A stretch of DNA of 64,000 nucleotides, from positions 124,001-188,000 of the forward strand of contig JAIQDT010001664.1 in assembly GCA_021521415.1 (NCBI GenBank). The letters are read 5' to 3'. Below are positions 11,596-22,646 of this stretch, piece after piece (positions within the stretch are counted from its first letter, which is position 1; each line of letters begins with the position of its first letter). Source of the stretch: Bidens hawaiensis (Eukaryota; Streptophyta; Magnoliopsida; Asterales; Asteraceae). The notes below the pieces were generated by a model that saw nothing but the letters and a program-made list of their open reading frames with translations, made no database searches and was not told the origin of the DNA. Both the position numbers and the translations under genes were made by a program.

Positions 11596-12738
11596 GCCTA
11601 ACCCTTTTATGAAGGCATGCTACGCAAAAGATGTTTCTTTTAATTAGTTCTTTTCATTTAAATCTAATGTATTGACTTCATTAAATCTCTAGTTTTGTTA
11701 TGAACGGGAATTTTGGTTATTAATAATGGCATTCAATCTCTCAATTATTCCTGTCTTGTTGTTTATTACACTATTTATTGTTACACAATTTATTATCATG
11801 ATTTAAGTGTTCTATGACCGGTTATTTACCGGGACTATGTGCATGGTGATGTGCATAGTTATCTAATAGTACTCTATTTGTATCATAAACTGTTTATGAC
11901 CGATTTCCTACAAATGTTCTGTAAATTGGGACTATAAACATGTGTTGTACATAGTTATCTAATAGGAGTCACATGTACAAATTTTATTTCAATATTTAAT
12001 ACATGACTACCCAAACCCACCTCATTCTCACGGTACTCTTTCCTCATCCGATTTTATAATCTTGATTTCGAGCCTTATATGTTTTTATATTTCACTAATC
12101 ATGTGATTCGTTTGATATGTGACCTGACTATGTGAATACTTATTCGTAAACTTTGTTGTCATCCTAAGTATTTCTATTTAAAAAAAATTCCCTTTATCTA
12201 TATATTTAATGTAGTTACTATTACTTGACGATTAACTTAGTAATTTCGTTTAATTTTGCAAAATTTTTACTAGCCATTTATGCTTATAAAATTTCACTCA
12301 TTTATTTATTTGTTTTATTGCTCTTTCTCGTATAGTTTCATGTATTTAGCGACTTAAAAAGTTTTGTTTTTCATTTACCTTGTTTTTCGAACCCGCACAA
12401 CGGGACGAACCATGTGCATCATGCGACGATAAAAATAATTATGAGTGCACGCATAATTATCTAAATCTTCGCATGGAACTCATGGTGAATACGGTTGTGT
12501 ATCATAAGTCAGAACACAGGGTGAATTTGGCTAACGGTACAAATATCGCTGTGATAAGGGCATGGTGGATACGCCGCTAGTACATCCTATATATAAGTGT
12601 CCTTATCATGGGTCACCTGAAGATCTTTGTTATATGTATATATATATATAACATTTCTTTCTTAGACCCTTACTTTCTTTCTTGATGTTATGGTTTTTCT
12701 ATAATTTTGGGACGAAATTTTCAAAAAGTTGTAAATAC
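11596..12738 (+). other. Post-gag non-coding region, copy B
   Basis: About 1.1 kb without a gene, ending with GGGACGAAATTTTC just before the LTR. The same motif (GGACGAAATTTT) precedes the 3' LTR of gypsy-2 at about 40627 and, on the minus strand, that of gypsy-1, so the pol-distal end has been kept while pol itself is gone. A short (TA)n tract lies at about 12630. Confidence 0.7.
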
Positions 12739-14145
12739 TGTAACATTCGTCAATTTTCGGACTCGAAAATCAACCCTTTAAAATGTTCGATGTAATTCGG
12801 ACATTCATTTATTATTAAAGATGGTTAATTTGTTGAATATTTATGATCATTATGTTGCTTATGATTATCATGATGTTTTATAAATATTGTTATCTCAAAC
12901 ATTAAATTTGAGTCAATATCAATTTGGTTCATTTATGTTTTGATTACGTTTCATTTGTTATTCTTTCACTAAATATGATTAATTTCATATTTTTTTGATA
13001 ACATTCAATTATATTTATTTATTTTGACCAATTTCATTACTTTCCCCAATGAGTTTCGCCTTTTGAATTGGTTTTGAAGATCATTAATTCACCTAGACTA
13101 TATTCAAATGTATAGCATCTTTATCTTTCATCAGTTACCGGTCAAACCATTTAATTTCATTATTAACTTTTGCTTAAGACTTGCCACTTTACTAGCCATC
13201 AATTTAATTCGTTTTGACCTTGTTTTTAACGATTCTTGGCCTATATATACTAGCCTCTACTTCTACAAATCTTGCACCACAACTCATTTCTCACTCAAAG
13301 CCTCTCTCTCTCTCAATTGTTTTCTTACTTCTCAATTTGTGCTAAAGAGCAAGTTTGACCAAGAAAGTCAAAACGTTAAAGTTCTTCTTTCTATTTATTT
13401 TTTTCCATCATCGGGGTCCCTCATTGAACCGGACTCGGTCGGTTCACTCGCTTAAGCCTTTCTCGCTTATTTGCTAGTTTTTGCCTCCCTAACATGTGAG
13501 TTTACATATCCCCCTTTTTCATCTTTTATATTTTGGGGGTGACATGTATACCGTATTTAAATTACTCATATTTATTTTCACATCTATTCAAAACACAATT
13601 TAATATATGTTTATGTGTGATTATTGCATGCTCTATGATAATGTTCTATGTGCTTAACTGTTTATTTTATGTTTGGTGGTTGGTATCTCATCCTCATCTA
13701 TCTTCATCTAGTATGATCATACATTAACCCAAGTACATTGATTTCGTATCAATAAGAACGGGTCCACATCTATTTAATTGTTTACATTTTCATAATAATT
13801 GTAATACTCATCATTTACATATGAATTGTGGTTTTTATCTATATATGTATCTCAACTAAAACTTATGTATTCTCACCAACATTCGTCTTGACAAACTCTA
13901 TTTTTATACATGCTACAGGTACAAGTAATTTACATTGATCAAGATTGAAGATATTAGTTTTTACCTTAGGATATTTATCCAAACAATAAATATGATGTAA
14001 TTGTTTTGATTATTATTATAATTGTGTACTTGTTTTGATATTAATGAATTAAATAATTATTGTCACTTTAATTAGTGTCTTTTGAGCAATTGTCCAATCA
14101 ATACGTTATGCCCCGGCATGTTCCGCCTTTGGTCAGGGTGTGACA
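12739..14145 (+). repeat. Complete LTR between copies B and C
   Basis: 1407 bp, TGTAACATTCG...GGGTGTGACA. It serves as 3' LTR of B and 5' LTR of C. A TATA-like CTATATATAC lies at 13241-13250 and a CT-repeat at about 13300. The first bases (TGT-ACATTCGTCAATTT) also open the gypsy-1 LTR, with one difference. Confidence 0.88.
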
Positions 14146-14148
14146 GTT

Positions 14149-14160
14149 TGGTATCAGAGC
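14149..14160 (+). other. Primer binding site, copy C
   Basis: TGGTATCAGAGC three bases after the LTR end, identical in context to 9451-9462. The leader to 14883 repeats that of copy B, with a small deletion at about 14315. Confidence 0.85.
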
Positions 14161-14883
14161 CGAAGGCTATAAGATAGATGGTTAGATATAACGGCCTAGT
14201 AGCATGCTTAGGGTCCCTATACGTGATATGCCTTTACGTGTCTGCACCCTGATTTATATTATTGATTGCAGTAGCTTAAATACTATTTAATGATTTAATA
14301 TTATTTTTGTACACAACACACTTAATTCGAGGCTATGCCTCACTCTCAAAATTGTTTTCAAAACTTTAGGAAGATTTAAAAAAAATGGGAAATTCCATAA
14401 GAAATACCGCATTTTTACCCCGCTCTCCTTGAGGATGATTCGTGGGACGGATATGTAGTAACTGTAAGAGGGACGCACTTGTTTACCGAACCCTTGACAC
14501 CAAGGCTTGCGAGCCTAAGGAAGTGCAATGCGCATAAATCTCAATCAACCGCGAGACCTGGTTGCCTTCCTGGAGTGTTCGGTAAGGGTGTGGAACTTAT
14601 TAAGCGAAAGCATATCACACAAACGTACCCGAATCTACTACCCTCATTGTATCAAATGTGGTCATGTGATGATCACACTCTTAAATCAAAGATGAGATTT
14701 TTGTTTAAATTTTTTTATGAATATCTTCTCAAATTACCAATTTCATCAATACTCTAAGTTAAGGTTATTAAATTTTTTATTTTGTATTCTCATGAATTTT
14801 CACAAAACTCGCAATTTCACATAGTTATACAATTTTTCTTTTTCCAAAATTATAATAAATTTTTCACGTGTTGTCATTGTAGC

Positions 14884-16279
14884 ATGTCTTCTTCCCGCCT
14901 TATCAATCGTAACCATCGCACCGGCAACTCTGGCCGCAGCATGTCGTCCTGCATTGCTAAAGGAATCGTGAAAGTCCTCCAACGATCATCTCTCAATTGC
15001 AAACTGTGAATGCTTATTCATCATCCACAACTCCGAACCCAATTGCTTACCCCCTCAAACAATTCAAGAGTGCCAACTCTCCTGAATACTTCGGTATCGA
15101 TGGTGCTACCATTCTCCTCTAATGGTTCGAAGAAAAGGAGAGCATATTCCTCCATTGTGAATGTCCCGAGGACAAGAAAACCACTTACGCCTCGAGCATG
15201 CTCAAGAAGAATGCCCTAAATTGGTGGAACAGTGAGAAGCGCACGCTTGGTGCTGAGGTTGCCATGGCCTTGCCATGGGATGACCTCAAGAAACTCATGC
15301 TCAAGAAGTTTTTCCCGAAACATGAGCTTCGGAAGTTGGAAGAGGAGTTTTGGAAATTGAAACAAGAAAGTGGAAATGACGCCATCTACAACGATCGTTT
15401 CTATGAACTGAGCCTTCTCATCCCTCACATGTCACTCCCCTTGAACGTTCAATCGACAAGTACATCTCAGGTTTGCCTATGCAAATCCAAGATTCCGTCC
15501 TAAGTCGTGACCCTCAAACCCTCCATGATGCCATCACCTTAGCCGGTACCCTCATCGAAAACCACGTTAAGGCCGGGATCTTAACGCGGAAAAATTCCAA
15601 GAAGCCCAATGATAAGCCTGCATCCGAGCCCACCAAAGAAGCTAAGCCCGAATCTCCCAAACCCGAGTCTTCTAAGCCCGAATCATTCAAGCACAACAAC
15701 AACAATTCTCCCCACTACCGCAACAATAAAAGAAAGTCCAATTCCCAAAACTATGTCTTGGCCCAATCGCAAACCCAACCCACCAAGAAGCCCTACATAG
15801 GACCCCACCCATTATGTGATACGTTTAATTTTCACCATTCGCCTAATCTCAATTGTCGACAATGCACCCACTGTAATCGATTTGGTCACCTCTTTACCAC
15901 ATGTCGTGAAAGCAACCAACTCATGATGCAACCATTTACCTCACCTCTTACCCAACCCCAAACTTTACCCTATGCCCATCTGTTTACTCAAGCACCCTCA
16001 ACTATTAGAGCTTGTTATAATTGTGGAGACCCTAGCCATTTTCTCAATGCATGACCAAGACTCGCACACATGAACAAAATTCAATCCTACCCAACTCAAA
16101 CCACTCAATATCAAGCTTACCAAGCCCAAGTAAATCAACTTCAACCAATCCAAGCTCAACCCATCCAAGAAATTCAAGCCCAAACCATTCAACCAATTCA
16201 AGTCAACCAAACCCCAATCAACCTCAAGTGACCAAGCTACTCAAGGACATGGTGTTACATCAACGGTTCCCAAGTCTAA
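14884..16279 (+). pseudogene. gag, copy C (degenerate)
   Basis: Start ATG 14884, stop TAA 16277-16279. It is the twin of copy B, with the same TGA at 15007-15009, TAA at 15120-15122, one-base deletion at about 15430, and TGA at 16052-16054 in the second zinc knuckle. It differs by scattered substitutions, such as FFPKHEL for FCPKHEL in the core. Its own extra damage is an eight-base loss in the PINQSTSS stretch and a one-base loss near 16250. Confidence 0.85.
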
Positions 16280-17147
16280 GCCTAACCCTTTTATGAAGGC
16301 ATGCTACGCAAAAGATGTTTCTTTTAATTAGTTCTTTTCATTTAAATCTAATGTATTGACTTCATTAAATCTCTAGTTTTGTTATGAACGGGAATTTTGG
16401 TTATTAATAATGGCATTCAATCTCTCAATTATTCCTGTCTTGTTGTTTATTACACTATTTATTGTTACACAATTTATTATCATGATTTAAGTGTTCTATG
16501 ACCGGTTATTTACCGGGACTATGTGCATGGTGATGTGCATAGTTATCTAATAGTACTCTATTTGTATCATAAACTGTCTATGACCGATTTCCTACAAATG
16601 TTCTGTAAATTGGGACTATAAACATGTGTTGTACATAGTTATCTAATAGGAGTCACATGTACAAATTTTATTTCAATATTTAATACATGACTACCCAAAC
16701 CCACCTCATTCTCACGGTACTCTTTCCTCATCCGATTTTATAATCTTGATTTCGAGCCTCATATGTTTTTATATTTCTCTAATCATGTGATTCGTTTGAT
16801 ATGTGACCTGACTATGTGAATACTTATTCGTAAACTTTGTTGTCATCCTAAGTATTTCTATTTAAAAAAAATTCCCTTTATCTATATATTTAATGTAGTT
16901 ACTATTACTTGACGATTAACTTAGTAATTTCACTCATTTATTTATTTGTTTTATTGCTCTTTCTCATATAGTTTATTTGTTTTATTGCTCTTTCTCATAT
17001 AGTTTCATGTATTTAGCGACTTAAAAAGTTTTGTTTTTCATTTACCTTGTTTTTCGAACCCGCACAACGGGACGAACCATGTGCATCATGCGACGATAAA
17101 AATAATTATGAGTGCACGCATAATTATCTAAATCTTCGCATGGAACT
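16280..17147 (+). other. Post-gag non-coding region, copy C (3'-truncated)
   Basis: Matches copy B up to the equivalent of about 12484, with a small local duplication (TTTATTTGTTTTATTGCTC) near 16945-16990. It then jumps into the last part of the LTR, deleting about 1.5 kb compared with copy B. Confidence 0.75.
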
Positions 17148-17284
17148 TTGATTATTATAATTGTGTACTTGTTTTGATATTAATGAATTAAATAATTATT
17201 GTCACTTTAATTAGTGTCTTTTGAGCTACTGTCCAATCAATACGTTACGCCCCTGCATGTTCCGCCTTTGGTCGGGGTGTGACA
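17148..17284 (+). repeat. Terminal LTR remnant of the array
   Basis: The last 137 bp of the LTR, ending GGTCGGGGTGTGACA. It abuts copia sequence at 17285, where only four bases (TGTT on the minus strand) separate it from the copia polypurine tract. Confidence 0.8.
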
Positions 17285-17288
17285 AACA

Positions 17289-20114
17289 CCCCCTCAGGCT
17301 TAGCGGTAGGGCCATGAACGCAAAGACTGGATTTGAATCTTGAAAATAGCAGACGAGGCAAGCGTTTTGTGAAGATATCGGCGTATTGAAAATCGGCCGA
17401 GATGTGTAGCACTCGAATGTCACTGATACGGACTTAATCATGAACAAAATGTATGTAAATTTCCACGTGTTTTGTTCATTGGTGTTGAACTGGGTTCTCA
17501 GATAGGTACACGGGTGATATGTTATCACAATATACGATGGTGGCATGGCGAGTTGGGACAGATAATTCAAGAAGCAAGTTTCGTAACCAACTCGTTTCGG
17601 CAACCGTATTAGCAACTCCGCGGTATTCGGCCTCGGCACTTGATCGGGAGATGGTTGCTTGCCGTTTAGATGACCAAGATACGAGGTTTGAACCCAAGAA
17701 AATACAATACCCTGATGTTGAGCGCCTAGAGTCCGGACATCCTCCCTACTCTGCGTCCGAATAAGAGGTTAGTGAGGTGGATTTTGAAGGGGAAATATGC
17801 AAGCTATGGGAAGTGGTGCCACGTATGTAACGAAGTACTCATTTAAGAAAGTGAAAATGAGGTTCCCGAGGCGAATGCATGAAAAGAAAAATTTTTTTAC
17901 GGCGTAGGATATGTCGGGTCGGGTAAAGGTTAAATATTGCAATGCTCCGACAAGGCTACGATATAGGGTAGGGTCCGAGAACATGGGACCGTTGGTGGCA
18001 CATAGTTTATATGACGTTTCAACAGGTGTGGTGGCCGGTTTACAAGTAGTCATGTTGGCACGGGCCAACATATCCTTTGCATATAACTGTTGGGAGAGAA
18101 ACAATCCCCCGTTTTTATGAGTGACCGAGATGCCCAAAAAATGATGAAGTCTTCCAAAGTCATACATGGCAAACTCACGAGAGAGTGTTGTGATGATATT
18201 ATTTAACAAGTCTTGACTTGATGCAGTGAGTATGATGTCATCTACGCATAATAAAAGATAAGGGAGCTGATCACCCTTTTTATAAATAAACAACGATGAA
18301 TCTGTGATTGCGCTTGTAAAGCCACACTTTAGAAGGTAAGTAGCAAACCGTTGAAACCAAGCGCAAGGTGCCTGTTTTAGACCGTATAAGGATTTCTTCA
18401 TTTTACATACATGAGTTGGGCGTTTCGGATCCTTGAACCTTGGTGGTTGAAACATATACACCGTTTCATTGAGATCACCGTGTAGGAACGCATTTTTAAC
18501 ATCCAGTTGATGTATCGGCCATGACCGTGAGGTTGCCAAACTAAGAACGGTACGGATGGTAGTCGGTTTTACAACCGGGCTAAATGTCTCATCACAATCA
18601 ACACCAACATGTTGGGATTTTCCATTTACCACTAGTCGAACTTTGTTTCTTTGTAATTGGCCCGATTCATTAAATTTATGGTGAAACAGCAACATGCAAC
18701 GAATAATGTTTGCATCTGGTGGTCGCAGGATTAAATCCCTCGTGTTATTATTCAATAAAGCGTTATATTCGTCGTTCGAGGTAGCGGTCCAATTTGGATC
18801 GGTAAGGGAGGTTTTATGTGAGGTCGGGAGTGGAGAAAAGGCACTGGTGTGTAAGTTGAGAGGGACTTTGGTTTTGAGATACCGGCTCGTAAACGTGTAG
18901 TCATAGGGTGCATGGCTTGAGTTGGCAACGGTATAGGTGGTGGGGAAGGAGAATGAGCTGCAGGTGTTTGGGAATGGGTAAATATAGGTGTGTGTTGAGG
19001 GGATGTTGGGTGTGAATTTGAGTGAGCAGAGTTGTTTGATGTGGGAATATAAGGGTGTGGTGATGGTATTTGAACAGTAGGTTGTGGAGTTGTGCCAACA
19101 GGTTGTGTGGGCTGGTAGGTTGCTGCGGGCTGCTGGAAAACCATAGGAGACGGGTCATCCGATTTTAAGAATGAATAATCTCGTCGGGTGGTTAAAGGGA
19201 TGGATTTAAAAGGAAATGTGGACTCGTCAAAAACAACATGACGGGATAGAATGACCTTTCCCGTGGATAGTTCAAGGCATTGATAGCCACTGAAGTTTGT
19301 CGGGTATCCAAGAAACACGCAAAGAGATGAACGTTGTGCGAGTTTGTTTAGGCGAGTCGTGGAGGTGTTCAGGTAGCATGCACAACCGAATACTCGAAGA
19401 TGGTCATATGTCGGATGGCGGTGGTAAAGGGCGGCCATAGGGGAATTATTATTAAGAAGTTGAGTAGGTAAAATATTGTGGAGGTACGTAGCAACGTGAA
19501 GTGCCTCAACCCAATAGGAGGGGGTAAGTGGGCGTGGGTAAGAAGGGTAAGTATGATTTCATTTATTTGGCGAATCATACGCTCAAATCTCCCATTTTAT
19601 TGGGAAGTTTGGGGGCAAGAGAAACGAAATTGGAGACCTTTTGAGGAAGCAAAGGTTTTAAAATTGTGATTATCAAATTCACCCCCTAAATCGCATTAAA
19701 AAGATTTGATGTTGACTTGTGGGTGAGGATATATTTATGAAACTTTGCAAATTTTTCAAAAGTTTCAGATTAAAATTTTAATGGAAATATCCAAGTATAT
19801 TGTGTTTTATCATCAACCAAAACCATGTAATATTTATAACTTGTGTTGCTCGGTGTGGGTGAGATCCACAAGTCACAATGAATAATGTCAAACGGTGACA
19901 GCGTTTGTGACGATGAAGTGGAAAAAGGTAATCTTTTACTCTTAAAGAGTTGACAAGAATGAAAAATAAGTTCCTTGCTTCATTTATTACAAGAAATAAA
20001 ATTATTCAAAATAAGCGAATTAAAAATAGATAATCCCGGGTGACCGAGACAGTTGTGCCAAAAGTCTTGATCTTGGGAGAAATGGAATGCGGAAGCAGTT
20101 GTGGGGTAGGATAT
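17289..20114 (-). pseudogene. Ty1/copia pol: integrase, reverse transcriptase, RNase H (degenerate)
   Basis: From 20114 leftwards: a GAG-pre-integrase motif (DFWHNCLGHPG), an integrase core riddled with stops (19980-19440), the integrase tail with FGCACYLN and FLGYPTNFSGYQC (19438-19240), a Pro/Ser/Thr-rich spacer, then RT at 18755-17769. RT shows HQLDVKNAFLHGDL, KKSLYGLKQAPCAWF and the catalytic YLLLCVDDIILTAS (YVDD-type box). A frameshift follows RPDISYAVKK. RNase H is at 17750-17476, with SWSSKRQATISRSSAEAEYR and a TAG inside its first catalytic region. The frame ends at the PPT. These domains would copy and integrate the element; here they are dead. Confidence 0.85.
20110..20114. repeat. 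Target site duplication of gypsy-1, left copy
   Basis: GATAT immediately before TGTCACACC at 20115. The same five bases follow the other LTR at 30678-30682. It fixes the exact limits of the insertion. Confidence 0.9.
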
Positions 20115-22556
20115 TGTCACACCCCGACCAAAGGCGGCGGAACATGCCGAGGTGTAAGGATTGCCCATAAGCACATGACACTATTTAAAGCGATAATATT
20201 TAATAAACTCATTTAATTTCACAACATCGAAAATGTTACATAACAATATTCATAACAACTCATAACAAAATATAACAAAATATAGCAAATCAAATATTGT
20301 TCATTTTTGCTAATATCCTAATGGTATTTGTGACGTTTTCTTCAAGCATCCAAAATCAACCAAGATGTAAACCTGTAAGATTTCATAAAATAAAGTTCGT
20401 CAACACAAAGGTTGGTGAGGCATTCATAGATCTTGAACAGTATGTATATAATAAGAAAAGCCACAATCTTGTATACAAAACAACAAATAAATAGCAATAA
20501 TTTGGATAATATGAGGTCGCTAATAAGAATACATTAGCGGCACCGTCTATAAGAGAATACCAAATAGATTCGGATTTCTTGAGGTCGTTAATAAGAATAA
20601 ATTAACGGCACCGTGCTATATGAGAATACCAGATAGTTCACGGATTTATAAATCAACCCTCCAAAAGCGGTAAACACATAAGCATATAATCATGTAAGCG
20701 GAGAACACCAAATCGAGCATTTATTTAAGTAAAGTATACAATAACGTTTGTGGTTTAAGACTCATGTATAAAGCATTTAATTTTAATAAGTATGAAATGT
20801 CACCCCCAAAATTAAAGATAGAAAACGGGGTATGAAAGTACTCACGTTCAAGTACTAAACTTGAAAGTTGATAATTTGGAGATTTGCCGGAATGACTGGT
20901 TTAACGTATGAAGCCTAAATAAAAGAAAATCTTGGATTTAGAAAGGTTTTCTTGAAGATCTTTAAACAAAATACTTGTTGCAAAAAGTAAACAATTAAAG
21001 TTTAAAGTTTAAAATGCAACTATTTAAGAATTTATATTAATAACCCTTTAAAAATGTAAGTTTGCACGAAACCGGGTTAAAGTATCTAACCTTAATATTT
21101 ACTTAGCCAATGTTAAGTAATAAGGTGGGAAAAATGCTAAAATGCAAGTTCCATTGGGCTAAAGATACTAAAACGGGTCTTTAACGAGTGTTCGGGTTGT
21201 TGGTTCGGGTCTTGAAAAATGGTTAAACCCAAAGTCAACTTTCCAAAATATTAATTCTTATGAAGTAACTCACAAAAACTTTATAAGACTTAACCAAGTA
21301 TGTAGATCTATTGTTTTAGAACTAACAACGTACGTTAAGCGAGTGTTCGGTTTTGTTGGTCCAAACTTTGTTATGCGATCAAGTTGGATCCAACATTTTC
21401 AAGTACTTAAGAAAATAATTAAAATCAGTTTGTAAACTATTTTTAAAGAAATATACAAGTCTTGATAGCTAAAAACACACTTGTGTGTCTTAAGCGAGTA
21501 AAAATCAGATCGGTTCGGTTTCCATCTCACAATACGTTCCTTGATGGTCTCCACATGCCCAAATAACCAAGAACTTGTATAAATGAATTTTAGAAACTTA
21601 AATCTAACATAAAGCATGTTTAAAACAATTATTTAACAAAACTAGCAACAAGTTCGGTTCACGATTTGGACTATTTACGGTTAAACCGAGGTTAGTCTTT
21701 ACAAACCCCCACCATGGAACTTCATAAATATGACAAACAAACTAACAAGAGCATAAGTTAAACATGGTTAGTATGTATAAACAAGTTATATAAGTATATA
21801 AGTATATATATATATATATATATATATATCAAGAACACGAAGTTCTCTATGAAGCCTTGCCTTATGAGGTCGGAAACTTAACCAACCGGAGTCGGAGAAG
21901 TAACTACCAAAGGTAACAAGGGGTATTATTATATATATATTGTACAAACATAAACAAGTGTTAGTAAAGTTAGATGAACAAATTAGAAAGAAAGATTAAA
22001 CTTAGTTTGACATTTGGAAGTCAAAACTTCAAGAGTACTAAGAAAATAACAACCTTGAATCTATGGAGTTTGAGAGAGAGTTTAGAGATGTAGCAAGAGT
22101 AAAATGAAGAAGATGAGTGTGTATATATAGGGTAAGGGTCAAAGCTTATTTACAAGGTTCTCTTTTATGTTTTGCATGAAAATAGGTTGGTTAAACAAAC
22201 AAGCAAATCACAAAACAACAAACAACAACCAAAATGTGTGCAGGGGTGTCTAGGCACAACGCGGCCTCCCCTTAGCCCTTGGTCTCGCGGCGCGGCGTGC
22301 CCAGGGGGGGCTTGCCCAGCTCGTTAGTGGTTCGTTTCGCGTCCGGAAGTTCGTTTTTAATGTATTTTAGTCGTTTTAAGTCCGTTTTCGAATCCGTAAA
22401 AGAGGTTTTTCAAATTGAACAAATGGGAATGTTTTGGTAACATAAAAACACAATATTTTATATATCATGAGTTTCGATTTACAAAACGGGTCGGTTTACA
22501 ACGTAAAACAATGCATAAACGAATACAAACAAGACCCGAAATTGACGAATGTCACA
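20115..22556 (-). repeat. Gypsy-1 3' LTR
   Basis: 2442 bp. On the minus strand it starts TGTGACATTCGTC (22556) and ends GGGTGTGACA (20115). Contains a (TA)n tract at about 21800-21830, a TATA-like box at 22121-22130, a GC-rich patch at about 22255-22320, and a duplicated ~80-bp block at about 20510-20640 (GAGGTCGCTAATAAGAATAC and its variant). Confidence 0.9.
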
Positions 22557-22646
22557 GTATTCCCTACTTTTGGAAATTTCGTCCCGAAATTAAGATGAAG
22601 ACGACGATGCAAAAAAATGTGGATACTTGTCTTCTATTGCGTCTTC

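Larger units (their letters stand above)
1..17284 (+). mobile_element. Tandem multimer of a gag-only LTR retrotransposon (TR-GAG-like)
   Basis: Three near-identical internal regions (A from before base 1 to 8177, B 9448-12738, C 14146-17147) alternate with LTRs ending at 9447, 14145 and 17284. Each internal region starts with a PBS, has one degenerate gag frame, no protease, RT, RNase H or integrase, and about 1.1 kb of non-coding DNA ending in a GGGACGAAATTTTC-type motif before the next LTR. That matches the published class of terminal-repeat elements carrying only GAG. LTR-internal-LTR-internal-LTR chains usually arise by unequal recombination between LTRs. B and C share lesions that A lacks, so they are the closer pair. 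The left end is outside the window, so a target duplication cannot be checked. Confidence 0.85.
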
